From NCBI GenBank assembly GCA_965119665.1, contig OZ221974.1, positions 124,001 to 188,000 on the forward strand: a stretch of DNA of 64,000 nt, written 5' to 3'. The number at the start of each line of letters is the position of its first letter. Position 1 is the stretch's first letter. The notes under the pieces were generated by a model. That model searched no databases and had not been told where the DNA came from. It saw only the letters and a list, made by a program, of their open reading frames with translations. The translations under genes and the position numbers were made by a program. Positions 27,672-37,393 of this stretch are shown here, one piece after another. Source of the DNA: Dialister sp900541485 (lineage in GTDB: Bacteria; Bacillota; Negativicutes; Veillonellales; Dialisteraceae).

Positions 27672-29131
27672 TGAATAAGCCGTTTAAAGTTCGCTTTGCA
27701 CCAAGTCCGACCGGACCATTTCATATCGGAGGTGCCAGATCTGCACTATTTAACTGGCTTGTTGCCCGAAATAAAAATGGGAAATTTCTGGTCCGCGTGG
27801 AAGACACGGACTTAGCAAGGTCAACAAGGGAGTCTGAAGAAGATATTAAGGCTGCGCTAAAATGGCTGGGGCTTAATTGGGATGAAGGTATTGATGTAGG
27901 CGGAGAGAATGGGCCTTATCGACAAACCGAACGTTTAGATATATATCATAAAGAGATACAACGGCTTTTAGATGAAGGGAAAGCTTATTATTGCTATTGT
28001 ACGGAAGAGGAATTGGAGGAAAGCCGTACTCAGCAGTTGGCTGAAGGAAAAACCCCGGTTTATAATGATCATTGCCGCAGTTTGACAGAAGAGGAAATTG
28101 CAAAGTATAAAGAGTCCGGCCGAAAGCCGGTAATTCGTCTCCGTGTACCTAAAGAAGGTGTTTTTGCTTTTGATGATATGGTTCGCGGACATGTAACATT
28201 TCAGGCTGCCGGAGTAGGTGATTTCATTATTATGAAATCTGATGGAATTCCAGTCTATAACTTTGCAGTGGTGGTTGATGATGCTCTTATGAATATTACA
28301 CATGTAATTCGGGCGGAAGAACATTTATCAAATACCCCCCGGCAAATTGCCATTTATCAGGCATTGGGATACGATATACCTAAATTTGGTCACATTTCTT
28401 TAATTTTAGGAAGTGATCATAAAAAAATGAGCAAACGCCATGGGGCGACATCAGTTGATGAGTATAGAAAAATGGGTTATCTGTCTGATGCAGTTGTCAA
28501 TTACTTAGCACTTCTGGGATGGGCTCCGAAAGGGGAGCAGGAAATATTTACCCGAGAGGAATTGATTGAACAATTTTCAATGAAACGTGTTTCTGCTAAT
28601 GATGCGGTTTTTGATATTGAAAAGTTAAATTGGATTAATTTCCAATACATGAAGCAGCTTTCCCCCGAGGAGTTGTTGGAACTTACTTTACCTTTTATTA
28701 TTAATGCAGGGTATATTACAGGACCGTTATCTGACGAAAAGAAAGAATGGCTTAAAAAAGTTGTATGGTTTGTAAGAGATCATTTATATTATGGGGCACA
28801 AACGCCTGAAAATGTTAAGATTTTTTTTGAGGAATTGCCTGCAATAAAAGAAGAAGAAATGCTTGATATTATGAGCCGGGAAACCAGCAAAATGATTATT
28901 AAAAGCTTTGCAGAAAAATTATCTGATTTGGACACTTTTAATGAGAGTTCCATCAAAGATGTTTTTTCTAACTTGATGAAAGAATCAGGGATTAAAGGGA
29001 AAGCCGCTTTTGAACCGGTTAGAATTGCATTAACCGGAGAAATTCATGGACCCGGACTTTACACACTGATTGAACTTTTCGGGAAAGAGAAAACGATTCA
29101 GCGTCTGAAGAGCAGCCTTACCACTTGTTAA
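27671..29131 (+). CDS. gltX: Glutamyl-tRNA synthetase
   Basis: Class I synthetase of 486 residues. HIGH-type motif HIGGARSALF near residue 16 and KMSKR motif in DHKKMSKRHGATS near 252 are intact. The C-terminal helical anticodon-binding cage starts near 320. Its ATG shares one base with the ispDF stop. It is followed by a terminator, ending the run that begins with ctsR or radA. Confidence 0.97.
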   Translation: MNKPFKVRFAPSPTGPFHIGGARSALFNWLVARNKNGKFLVRVEDTDLARSTRESEEDIKAALKWLGLNWDEGIDVGGENGPYRQTERLDIYHKEIQRLLDEGKAYYCYCTEEELEESRTQQLAEGKTPVYNDHCRSLTEEEIAKYKESGRKPVIRLRVPKEGVFAFDDMVRGHVTFQAAGVGDFIIMKSDGIPVYNFAVVVDDALMNITHVIRAEEHLSNTPRQIAIYQALGYDIPKFGHISLILGSDHKKMSKRHGATSVDEYRKMGYLSDAVVNYLALLGWAPKGEQEIFTREELIEQFSMKRVSANDAVFDIEKLNWINFQYMKQLSPEELLELTLPFIINAGYITGPLSDEKKEWLKKVVWFVRDHLYYGAQTPENVKIFFEELPAIKEEEMLDIMSRETSKMIIKSFAEKLSDLDTFNESSIKDVFSNLMKESGIKGKAAFEPVRIALTGEIHGPGLYTLIELFGKEKTIQRLKSSLTTC

Positions 29132-29144
29132 TAAAGGAAAAGAT

Positions 29145-29173
29145 AAGCAGGATGCTTAAAATCCTGCTTTTTT
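29145..29173 (+). terminator. Terminator after gltX
   Basis: AAGCAGGAT and ATCCTGCTT pair over nine bases around a seven-base loop and run into TTTT. The next promoter's -35 box follows within a few bases. Confidence 0.85.
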
Positions 29174-29177
29174 GCTA

Positions 29178-29206
29178 TTGACGAAAAACACGATAAATTA
29201 TACAAT
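29178..29206 (+). promoter_or_regulatory. Promoter of the amino-acid ABC genes
   Basis: TTGACG (29178-29183) and TACAAT (29201-29206) with a 17-base spacer. Confidence 0.75.
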
Positions 29207-29249
29207 GTACCAAATATATATTCATTAAATTGAATGAAGGGAATTTTAT

Positions 29250-29888
29250 ATGGATTTTGAACTTATACAGAATGCATTACCTATTTTAATCCTTGGAGCA
29301 GGTGTTACTATTGAAATTACGGCATTCAGCGTAGCCGTAGGTTTTTTTATAGGACTCTTTGTTGGGATTGCTCGTATATCACAATTTAAGGTATTACGTG
29401 TGCTGGCTGCTATTTATGCGGATTGTATCAGAGGGACCCCACTACTTGTACAAATATTTCTGATTTATTTTGCTCTACCAATGGTTATCGGTCAAAGAGT
29501 CGAACCTTTTATTGCGGCAGTGGCTGCCTGTGGAATTAATAGCGGGGCTTATGTATCTGAAATTTTTCGGGCCGGGATACAAGCAATTGATATCGGTCAG
29601 ATGGAAGCAGGACGTTCCTTAGGCATGACATGGTGGCAAACGATGTATTCCATCATTTTACCTCAAGCTATCCGAAATATCCTGCCCCCTCTAGGGAATG
29701 AATTTATAGCCATGCTTAAGGATTCTTCTTTGGTTTCTGTTATTGGCTTTGAAGAACTGACCAGAAGAGGACAGTTAATCATTGCACAAACATACGGATC
29801 TTTTGAAATATGGATGACGGTGGCAATTTTATATTTAATAATGACTTTAGCAATTTCAAGAATCGTGTCATTGTTGGAAAAGAGATAA
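29250..29888 (+). CDS. Amino-acid ABC transporter permease
   Basis: Membrane subunit of a polar amino-acid importer (His/Gln/Glu/Arg class), 212 residues with five hydrophobic segments. The ATPase-contact EAA loop is visible as EAGRSLGMTWWQTMYSIILPQAI-type sequence near 130-150, followed by NEFIAMLKDSSLVSVIG, a strong family signature. It is the only permease in the operon, so a homodimer is expected. No solute-binding protein gene adjoins it, which is unusual. Confidence 0.94.
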   Translation: MDFELIQNALPILILGAGVTIEITAFSVAVGFFIGLFVGIARISQFKVLRVLAAIYADCIRGTPLLVQIFLIYFALPMVIGQRVEPFIAAVAACGINSGAYVSEIFRAGIQAIDIGQMEAGRSLGMTWWQTMYSIILPQAIRNILPPLGNEFIAMLKDSSLVSVIGFEELTRRGQLIIAQTYGSFEIWMTVAILYLIMTLAISRIVSLLEKR

Positions 29889-29890
29889 TT

Positions 29891-30628
29891 ATGGCAGCAG
29901 AAAATTATTTAATTGATGTAAATCATATCAGTAAAAAATTTGGTAAATTATCGGTATTAAAGGATATAAGTGTAAAAATCAAAGAAGGAGAAGTAGTTGT
30001 TGTTATAGGTCCATCCGGCTCAGGGAAAAGTACTTTTCTTCGATGCATTAACGGGCTGGAAACCGTTACAACCGGTTCTGTTACTTTTGATGGTATGCTT
30101 TTATCCGGAGAAGAGAACATTAATGCTGTAAGAACTGAAGCGGGAATGGTATTTCAACGATTTAATTTATTTCCACATATGACGGTGCTTGAAAACATTA
30201 CACTTGCTCCGATTAAAGTCAGAAAAGTTTCGAAAGAAATTGCCAAAGAAAGAGCAATTCAACTTTTAAAGAAAGTCGGCTTAGAAGATAAAGCTGACTA
30301 TAAACCTGCCCAGTTGTCAGGTGGTCAACAGCAACGTGTGGCAATTGCCCGTGCTTTGGCCATGAAACCTAAGGCTCTTCTATTTGATGAACCGACTTCA
30401 GCATTGGATCCTGAAATGGTTCATGAAGTATTGGATGTTATGAAAGAAGTTGCTTCAGAGGGAATGACTATGGTCGTGGTGACTCATGAAATGGGATTCG
30501 CCAGAGAAGTGGGGACAAGAGTCTTGTTTCTTGATGGCGGTGTAATTTTAGAAGAAGGTACGCCGGCCAAACTTTTTGAATCACCTAAAGAAGAAAGAAC
30601 TAAAAATTTTTTGGCACAAGTGTTATAA
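29891..30628 (+). CDS. Amino-acid ABC transporter ATP-binding protein
   Basis: Cytoplasmic ATPase partner of the permease two bases upstream, 245 residues. Walker A GPSGSGKST near 38, ABC signature LSGGQQQRVAIARAL, Walker B ALLFDEPTSALDP and the switch histidine in VVVTHEMGFA are all present. It belongs to the GlnQ/HisP family. The ATG at 29891 follows the permease stop; longer in-frame readings would run inside the permease gene. Confidence 0.95.
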   Translation: MAAENYLIDVNHISKKFGKLSVLKDISVKIKEGEVVVVIGPSGSGKSTFLRCINGLETVTTGSVTFDGMLLSGEENINAVRTEAGMVFQRFNLFPHMTVLENITLAPIKVRKVSKEIAKERAIQLLKKVGLEDKADYKPAQLSGGQQQRVAIARALAMKPKALLFDEPTSALDPEMVHEVLDVMKEVASEGMTMVVVTHEMGFAREVGTRVLFLDGGVILEEGTPAKLFESPKEERTKNFLAQVL

Positions 30629-30642
30629 TTCGGGGCTTATGA

Positions 30643-30671
30643 TTGACGGTCGGCTTATTATGTGGTATTCT
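30643..30671 (+). promoter_or_regulatory. Promoter of the cold-shock gene
   Basis: TTGACG (30643-30648) and TATTCT (30666-30671) with a 17-base spacer, leaving a leader of about 45 bases. Confidence 0.55.
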
Positions 30672-30723
30672 TAGACCATGTCCAAATCGGGCAATGTAGT
30701 AATATTTTTAGGAGGAACTTTTT

Positions 30724-30924
30724 ATGAAAGGTACAGTTAAGTGGTTCAGTGCAGACAAGGGTTTTGGTTTTATTGAAAGAGAAGAAGGCGGCGACGTTTT
30801 CGTACATTACTCTGCAATCCAGACTGAAGGCTTTAAGACACTGAATGAAGGTCAGAAGGTTGATTTCGACATTATTGAAGGCGAAAGAGGCCCACAGGCT
30901 GCTAACGTAAAACTGGCAGACTAA
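30724..30924 (+). CDS. csp: Cold-shock protein
   Basis: A 66-residue single-stranded nucleic-acid binding OB fold that acts as an RNA chaperone. The RNP1 motif KGFGFIE and RNP2 motif VFVHY are present, preceded by the typical start KGTVKWFSADKG. A strong ribosome site TAGGAGGA precedes the ATG. It is monocistronic, with its own promoter and a very strong terminator. The gene is less AT-rich than its neighbours, as expected for a highly expressed gene. Confidence 0.97.
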   Translation: MKGTVKWFSADKGFGFIEREEGGDVFVHYSAIQTEGFKTLNEGQKVDFDIIEGERGPQAANVKLAD

Positions 30925-30952
30925 TCACTTACTGAAGCGATAGAATGCAAAA

Positions 30953-30997
30953 ACTCAAAATAAAAAACAGGGATTATCCCTGTTTTTTATTTTGAGT
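30953..30997 (+). terminator. Terminator of the cold-shock gene
   Basis: A 21-base perfect stem (30953-30973 with 30977-30997) around a three-base loop, including a run of six T in the descending arm. The arm also holds the -35 box of the next promoter. Confidence 0.92.
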
Positions 30998-31020
30998 ACA
31001 AAAAGAAGAGAGAATATAAT
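30992..31020 (+). promoter_or_regulatory. hpf promoter
   Basis: TTGAGT (30992-30997) and TATAAT (31015-31020) with 17 bases between. The -35 box lies in the csp terminator arm. Confidence 0.7.
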
Positions 31021-31072
31021 ATAATAATATCAGAGGAGAATTTGTTTTTATTTATGAAAGGGGGATTCACTC

Positions 31073-31606
31073 ATGGAATTAACCGTTAGAGGAAAGAATC
31101 TTGAGATTACCGATGCATTACGTGCTTATGTAGAAAAGCATACAGGAAAAGTTCAAAGATATTTTGATAAGCCTGTTAAATTAAATGTATTACTCCGTAT
31201 TTCGAATATGACAAAGACTTGCGAAGTGACAGCTTTCGTAGATGGAACAATTTTACGCGGTGTAGAAAAATCTGATGATATGTATAAATCAATTGATCTT
31301 GTTTTTGATAAAATTGAGCGTCAGATTCATAAGTACAAGACGCGTTTGGCTAAAAAATTTAAAGGAAGAAATGTATTAAATAAGCAGTTTATTGAACAAA
31401 AAGATACAATAAAGCAAGAGAGTGAATTTGAAATAGTAAGGCAAAAAAAGTTTGCGATGACACCGATGTCGCCTGAAGAAGCCATTCTGCAGATGAATTT
31501 ATTGGGCCATAATTTTTACATGTTTTTAAATGCAGAAATTGATAATATTTCCGTTATTTATAGACGTGATGATGGTAAGTATGGATTAATTGAAGCAACT
31601 AAATAA
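31073..31606 (+). CDS. hpf: Ribosome hibernation-promoting factor, long form
   Basis: Inactivates 70S ribosomes in stationary phase by pairing them as 100S dimers. The 177-residue protein has an N-terminal S30AE/YfiA domain (residues 1-100) and, after a short linker, the C-terminal dimerisation domain (FAMTPMSPEEAILQMNLLGHNFYMF and NVIYRRDDGKYGLIE-like end). The C-terminal domain marks it as the long form. GAAAGGGGGA precedes the ATG. It is placed just before secA, as in many Firmicutes. Confidence 0.95.
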   Translation: MELTVRGKNLEITDALRAYVEKHTGKVQRYFDKPVKLNVLLRISNMTKTCEVTAFVDGTILRGVEKSDDMYKSIDLVFDKIERQIHKYKTRLAKKFKGRNVLNKQFIEQKDTIKQESEFEIVRQKKFAMTPMSPEEAILQMNLLGHNFYMFLNAEIDNISVIYRRDDGKYGLIEATK

Positions 31607-31613
31607 ATAAAGT

Positions 31614-31653
31614 AGTCAAAAAAAGAGCGGATAATACCGCTCTTTTTTTGACT
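31614..31653 (+). terminator. Terminator after hpf
   Basis: A 17-base perfect stem (31614-31630 with 31637-31653) around ATAATA, with seven T in the descending arm. Confidence 0.9.
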
Positions 31654-31676
31654 ATAGTTGCTTATTTTGATAAAAT
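31648..31676 (+). promoter_or_regulatory. secA promoter
   Basis: TTGACT (31648-31653) and TAAAAT (31671-31676) with a 17-base spacer. The -35 box is the last six bases of the hpf terminator. Confidence 0.75.
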
Positions 31677-31736
31677 AAATTAGATATTCTTATGGTTTAT
31701 CATATTTATTTAACAGAAAAGTAAGGGGTAGAATTC

Positions 31737-34208
31737 ATGTTTAATAAATTTTTGGATCGATTGTTTAACGGTTCGAATGAACGTGACATAAAAAAAATGC
31801 GACATCTTGTTGAGAGGGAAATAAATCCGTTAGAGGAATCATTAAGAAGTTTAAGCGATTCCTCTTTGGCAAATAAAACCAATGAATTCAAAGCGCGATT
31901 GGCAAATGGAGAAACATTGGATGATTTATTACCCGAAGCATTTGCGGTTATCCGTGAAGCATCCCGGCGCGTTCTTGGAATGCGTCATTTTGATGTGCAA
32001 TTGATTGGCGGAATCATACTACACCGTGGGAATATTGCAGAAATGAGTACCGGAGAAGGTAAAACGCTTGTCGCAACTGCACCTGTTTATCTTAATGCAT
32101 TGGAAGGCAAGGGCGTTCATGTAATTACAGTCAATGACTATTTGGCCAAACGTGATAGCGAATGGATGGGACAAGTATATAAATTTCTCGGTCTTTCTGT
32201 AGGATTGATAGTACATGATCTTGACTTTGAACAGCGTAAAATAGCTTATAATTCTGATATTACCTATGGAACAAACAATGAGTTCGGGTTTGATTATTTA
32301 CGTGATAATATGGTTACCCGCTTGGATGAAATGGTTCAACGGCCACTTCACTACTGTTTAATAGATGAAGTAGACAGTATATTAATTGATGAAGCGAGGA
32401 CTCCGCTTATTATTTCCGGGCCGGGACAAAAGTCTACAGACAACTACTATGTTATGGCTAAATTGGTACCTCAGCTGAAATTAGGAGAAGATTATACAAT
32501 TGACGAAAAACAAAAAACCGTAGCACCTACTGAAGCCGGCGTAGCAAAGATGGAAAAACTTTTAAAAGTGGATAACTTGTATGATACGGCTAACCTGGAA
32601 TTGAATCACCTTTTTGTGCAGGCACTCCGTGCACAGGCCATGATGGAGCTTGACAAAGATTATGTTGTCAAAGATGGAGAGGTTGTTATTGTAGACGAAT
32701 TTACCGGACGTTTGATGTACGGTCGTCGTTATTCTGACGGATTACATCAAGCTATTGAAGCAAAAGAAGGGTTGCAGGTACAAAGGGAAAGCCAGACGCT
32801 GGCAACAATTACATTCCAAAACTATTTCAGAATGTATGATAAATTAGCAGGCATGACCGGTACAGCAAAAACAGAAGAGCAGGAATTTATCAAGATTTAT
32901 GGGCTTGAGGTATTTCAAGTACCTACCAATAAGCCGATTCAACGCACGGATTTATCTGATGTTATCTTTAAAACCAAGAGAGGTAAATATAAAGCTGTGG
33001 TCCGGGAAGTCCAAAGGCGGCATGCTACAGGGCAACCACTTTTGATTGGTACTACATCGATAGAACAGTCAGAACAATTAAGTCATATGCTTAAACAAGC
33101 CGGTATTGTACATAATGTATTGAATGCAAAGTACCATGAACTGGAGGCGCAAATTGTATCGCAGGCGGGACAAAAGGGGCAAGTAACAATTGCAACAAAC
33201 ATGGCCGGTCGTGGTACAGATATTGTTTTAGGTGAGGGAGTTGCTGATTTAGGCGGACTTGCCATTATCGGTACAGAACGACATGAAAGTCGCCGTATTG
33301 ATAATCAGCTTCGCGGTCGTGCGGGCAGACAGGGTGATAAAGGGTCCAGTCAGTTTTTCTTGTCACTGGAAGATGATTTAATGCGCATTTTCGGCGGCGA
33401 TAATATCAAAAAATTCATGGAAAAAATGGGACTCGAGGAAGATGAAGAAATTAAGAGCAGCATGGTTTCCAGTGCTATACAAAAAGCACAAAAGCGTGTC
33501 GAAGAGAGAAACTTCGATATTCGTAAATATGTACTTGAATATGATGATGTTATGAACCAGCAACGTAAAGTTGTTTATGAACAACGTCGTAAAATCCTTG
33601 AAGGAGCAAATATGAAGGATCAAATTCTTAATATGGTTGATTCCTTAATCCAAAGAGGACTTGATACTTATGCAGACGCTAAACTCTATCCGGAAGAATG
33701 GGATTTTGAAGGATTATTAAAATATTGTGAAAAGTACTTTTTAGCTCCTGATGAAATAAAATTAGAAGATATAGAAGAAATGAGTCGTGAAGAAATTCAG
33801 AAAAAGCTCATTGAGATTGCTCATGCCACTTATGAAGCAAGAGAAGCATCAATAGGAAAAGAAATGATGCGGGAATTAGAAAAAGCAGTCATGCTTAAAG
33901 TCGTAGATTCAAAATGGATGGAACATCTTGATGATATGGATATGCTCAAAGAAGGGATTGGGCTGCGCTCTTACGGACAACGAAATCCTATTGTTGAATA
34001 TAAAGTAGAAGCTTTTGATATATTTGAAGAGATGCAGCACGCGATGATGGAAACTATTATCCTTTATCTTTATCATATCCAAATCCAATTTACTGCTGAT
34101 CAAGTCCCGGAAAAGTCAGAAGAAGAAAGAAATGTACTACAGGGGGCAGAAGATCACTACGTAGAAGAAAATGGTGAAACAGCTGTTTCACCCGAGAAAA
34201 ATAAATGA
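31737..34208 (+). CDS. secA: Preprotein translocase ATPase SecA
   Basis: Motor that drives unfolded proteins through SecYEG. In 823 residues: Walker A STGEGKTLVAT near 102, DEVDSILIDEARTPLIISG near 210, the preprotein cross-linking domain near 225-365, and a second nucleotide fold with ATNMAGRGTDI near 485 and GRAGRQGD. The C-terminal cysteine/histidine zinc motif that binds SecB is missing; the protein ends in an acidic tail. The start follows AAGGGG. Confidence 0.97.
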   Translation: MFNKFLDRLFNGSNERDIKKMRHLVEREINPLEESLRSLSDSSLANKTNEFKARLANGETLDDLLPEAFAVIREASRRVLGMRHFDVQLIGGIILHRGNIAEMSTGEGKTLVATAPVYLNALEGKGVHVITVNDYLAKRDSEWMGQVYKFLGLSVGLIVHDLDFEQRKIAYNSDITYGTNNEFGFDYLRDNMVTRLDEMVQRPLHYCLIDEVDSILIDEARTPLIISGPGQKSTDNYYVMAKLVPQLKLGEDYTIDEKQKTVAPTEAGVAKMEKLLKVDNLYDTANLELNHLFVQALRAQAMMELDKDYVVKDGEVVIVDEFTGRLMYGRRYSDGLHQAIEAKEGLQVQRESQTLATITFQNYFRMYDKLAGMTGTAKTEEQEFIKIYGLEVFQVPTNKPIQRTDLSDVIFKTKRGKYKAVVREVQRRHATGQPLLIGTTSIEQSEQLSHMLKQAGIVHNVLNAKYHELEAQIVSQAGQKGQVTIATNMAGRGTDIVLGEGVADLGGLAIIGTERHESRRIDNQLRGRAGRQGDKGSSQFFLSLEDDLMRIFGGDNIKKFMEKMGLEEDEEIKSSMVSSAIQKAQKRVEERNFDIRKYVLEYDDVMNQQRKVVYEQRRKILEGANMKDQILNMVDSLIQRGLDTYADAKLYPEEWDFEGLLKYCEKYFLAPDEIKLEDIEEMSREEIQKKLIEIAHATYEAREASIGKEMMRELEKAVMLKVVDSKWMEHLDDMDMLKEGIGLRSYGQRNPIVEYKVEAFDIFEEMQHAMMETIILYLYHIQIQFTADQVPEKSEEERNVLQGAEDHYVEENGETAVSPEKNK

Positions 34209-34229
34209 TGAAAGTGAGATGATTAACAG

Positions 34230-35337
34230 ATGTTGGAAGATTTAAAAAAAACACTGACAGACCTGCTTACACATGAAAAAGAAATAAGGGATTCACTTTG
34301 ACTTACCCCAGTTGCAGGAAAAAATAAAAAGTTATGATGTACAAATGAGTGATCCTTCTTTTTGGGATAATATGGAAAGTGCAAAAGAGATTTCCCAAAA
34401 AGCAACGGAAGCTAAAGAGGCTTATGATACATATACAAGACTTTTCACGCGTGCCGAAAACTTGAAAGAGTTGTTAGATATGGCCATCGAGGAAAATGAT
34501 CAGGATATGGAGCCGGAATTAGCGGAAGAAATTAATGAGCTGAAGGAAATTCTCGAAAAAAAAGAAATAGAACTTCTTTTGAGTGATAAGTATGACGCCA
34601 ATAATGCAATTATTACATTTCATGCCGGTGCAGGAGGAACTGAAGCTCAAGACTGGACAGAAATGCTAATTCGGATGTATATGAAGTGGGCAGAGTCAGA
34701 AGGCTTTAGCTTGGAGGAGTTAAATATGCTTCCCGGTGACGAGGCCGGAATAAAAAGTGCAGAATATATGATTAAGGGAAAGTTTGCGTATGGACTCCTT
34801 AAATCTGAAAAGGGTGTACATCGTTTAGTGAGAATTTCTCCTTTTGATGCAGCCAAGAGAAGGCATACTTCATTTTCTGCTGTAGATGTTATGCCTGAAA
34901 TCAGCGATGATATTGAAGTAAATTTAAACATGTCCGATGTACGGGTGGATTATTACCGTTCCAGCGGTGCGGGTGGACAGCATATTAATAAAACAAGCTC
35001 TGCCGTCCGCATGACTCACATTCCTACAGGAATTGTTGCGGCTTGTCAAAATGAACGTTCTCAATTCCAAAATAAAGAACAATGTCTCCGCATACTTAGA
35101 GCCAAGTTGTTTGAGTTAGAAATGGCAAAGCATGAACAAATGAAAAAAGGTATTGAGGGAGAGCAACAGGCCATTGAGTGGGGAAGTCAGATTCGATCTT
35201 ATGTTTTCCAACCATATACTTTGGTAAAGGATAACCGGACCGGCATTGAAACGGGGAATATTCAAGCAGTTATGGATGGTGAATTAAATCCCTTTATAGA
35301 AGGATTTTTAAAGCACAAGAAATTTTCAAGTGCTTGA
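34230..35337 (+). CDS. prfB: Peptide chain release factor 2, with programmed +1 frameshift
   Basis: Recognises UGA and UAA stops and releases the peptide. Frame 1 runs from ATG 34230 for 23 codons to an in-frame TGA at 34299-34301; after a +1 shift at CTT TGA C the protein continues from 34300 to 35337, giving 368 residues, the normal RF2 size. The bases AGG GAT TCA CTT TGA C copy the well-known E. coli arrangement, with an anti-Shine-Dalgarno-pairing AAGGG before the slip codon. The GGQ motif is in SSGAGGQHINKT, and the stop-recognition region contains ISPFDAAKRRHTSF. It sits 21 bases after secA. Confidence 0.96.
34286..34302 (+). promoter_or_regulatory. prfB frameshift site
   Basis: AAGGG (34286-34290) stimulates slipping at CTT-TGA-C (34296-34302). 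Low RF2 lets ribosomes pause at the TGA and move to +1, so the gene controls its own level. Confidence 0.93.
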
Positions 35338-35362
35338 GCAATATGTTTTTAAAGGATAAGAA

Positions 35363-37393
35363 ATGATAAATCATTTAAAATTGATTGATAAAATACTTTT
35401 TCTGCTTATTTTCGTAGGTGCTGTTCTGAGCGGTTATATTTCATGGGAACGGTATCATATAGAACAAAATGCGACAACCGTTGAAATGGTATACGATTAT
35501 AATCATATTGTAGAAAGTGCTTCGATAGAAAACACCTCAGAAAAGGCTTTGTTTTCATTGTATAAAAAAAGTGGTATAACATCTCTTGCTGTATATGATG
35601 AAACTCCCGAAAAATTAATAAATCTTGGTCTGGTTTTGGCGTATCGCGGTTCAGATTTTATATTGAAAGATAGTACAAATCCCGAGATTAAATCAGATAG
35701 GATTTATATTCAGGCATCGACAGATGAAGATAAACTTCCCTATTTTAATGAGTTAAAACAGCATATTATTTATCTCATGAGACCCGAGGATGTTCGGCTT
35801 TTATCGATTGACGGGAAAGAAACGATTGGAATTAAAGCTGACTATGAACGTTTTTTGAAAATGCCGTTGGGCATATTCAGTACAACAGTTTCTAAGGTCG
35901 CGAACCAAGGTTTTTACATTGTTTTAAGGCCGGTAAATGTTCCCCATGGTGATAAAAAAATTATAGATTTGTTTTTTGACACAGTAGATTCATCTGAAAA
36001 AATAAGTGCTGTACTATTTCAAGGGAAGAGCGTTCTCGGATATAAAGATGAACTGGAATATGTAGAAAGAGAATTAAAGAAAAGAAATTTACCGGTTGTT
36101 CTTATTGAAGCACAAAATCAATTAGGATTTGAGAGACAAGATGGGGTCATTCCGTTAACAGAAAAAGTAAATTATAATGCCATTCGTCTTTATGCCATGT
36201 CCAAGGATGAATTAATCAAGTTAAATCCCAAGGAAGCAGCTTCAAGATTTTATATTAGTACCATTGAACGCAATATACGAATGAATCTCTTTCCATCCTA
36301 CAAATTTGCAGCTAATGGAGAAACATTATCTGAAACAAATGCAAAATACATTTCAGATGTAAAATTCCGATTGGAAGATCATGGTTTTAAAATAGGGAAA
36401 GCTTCCATTATAGAAAATTACTTTCCAAATAAGATTTTAAAAGCTATCATTTCGCTGGGGGCTGTTTCACTGATTACGTTGGTTTTGATTTTTCTGATTC
36501 CTTATTTAAATGCTCATTTATGGAAAATTGAAATCGCTGCAATTCTTTTAACACAAGGGCTGTATTGGTGCGGAAAAGAACTTTTTGTTTTGCAAAGCCT
36601 GGCTTTAAGTGCGGCTATATGTACACCTGTTATAGTTATTACTTTATTCATTAAGTATTGCATTTCAAGAAAGAAAGATACTTATTCCCAAAGGGGTTAC
36701 ATTCAATTATTTTTTGAATCCATTACACTTCTTTGGGCAGGAGGAATTTTATCTTTAGCCGGAGCTTTATATATCAGTGGTTTATTAAGCGATACACGCT
36801 TTTTCTTGGAAATGGATATTTTTAGAGGTGTTAAATTAACATTTGTACTTCCTCTTATTTTGGTTTCTTTAATTTATATACAGCACTTCCCGTTTTTTAA
36901 CCAAGTTGTCTCATCAGATAAAGATTTTGTACAGTTTATAAAAAGGTTCTGTACTGTTGATATCAAACTTGGCATACTGGCGGTATTAGGTTTACTAAGT
37001 ATTTTCGGCTTTGTATTTGTAGGTCGGAGTGGAAATAACGGGGCTCCTGTTCCGCAATTTGAAATTGCTTTGAGACGCTTTTTGGAATCTGTTATGTATG
37101 CCCGCCCAAGAGAGAAAGAGTTTTTGTTTGGACACCCGGCTATCTTATTTTCCTTAACTGCGTTATACCATAAGTGGCCACAAATTTTTCATTATTTATT
37201 CATAATGGCAATAACCATAGGACAAGGTTCCATAGTAGAGACCTTTGCTCACATGAGAAGTCCCTTTATACTAAGCTTTATGCGAGGTATCGGCGGATTG
37301 GCTCTGGGGTCTCTTACATTGATGATTGCACTTATTGGAATCATTATCTTAACTCATATTACAAAGTATTTCGGAGAACGCTATGGAAAATAA
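35363..37393 (+). CDS. DUF5693 family membrane protein
   Basis: A 676-residue protein of unknown function. One hydrophobic segment near residues 8-26 anchors an extracytoplasmic domain (about 30-345), followed by a cluster of about eight hydrophobic segments between 355 and 670. No catalytic motif is recognised. The arrangement matches DUF5693 proteins, which are often found directly before csaB; here csaB overlaps by 11 bases. A part in building or exporting a cell-wall polymer is inferred from that pairing only. Confidence 0.75.
   Translation: MINHLKLIDKILFLLIFVGAVLSGYISWERYHIEQNATTVEMVYDYNHIVESASIENTSEKALFSLYKKSGITSLAVYDETPEKLINLGLVLAYRGSDFILKDSTNPEIKSDRIYIQASTDEDKLPYFNELKQHIIYLMRPEDVRLLSIDGKETIGIKADYERFLKMPLGIFSTTVSKVANQGFYIVLRPVNVPHGDKKIIDLFFDTVDSSEKISAVLFQGKSVLGYKDELEYVERELKKRNLPVVLIEAQNQLGFERQDGVIPLTEKVNYNAIRLYAMSKDELIKLNPKEAASRFYISTIERNIRMNLFPSYKFAANGETLSETNAKYISDVKFRLEDHGFKIGKASIIENYFPNKILKAIISLGAVSLITLVLIFLIPYLNAHLWKIEIAAILLTQGLYWCGKELFVLQSLALSAAICTPVIVITLFIKYCISRKKDTYSQRGYIQLFFESITLLWAGGILSLAGALYISGLLSDTRFFLEMDIFRGVKLTFVLPLILVSLIYIQHFPFFNQVVSSDKDFVQFIKRFCTVDIKLGILAVLGLLSIFGFVFVGRSGNNGAPVPQFEIALRRFLESVMYARPREKEFLFGHPAILFSLTALYHKWPQIFHYLFIMAITIGQGSIVETFAHMRSPFILSFMRGIGGLALGSLTLMIALIGIIILTHITKYFGERYGK

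Noticed and set aside
34230..34311. prfB looks like a pseudogene broken by an early stop
   Set aside because: The stop is in a textbook CTT-TGA-C context with an upstream pairing element, and the +1 frame continues with a complete RF2.
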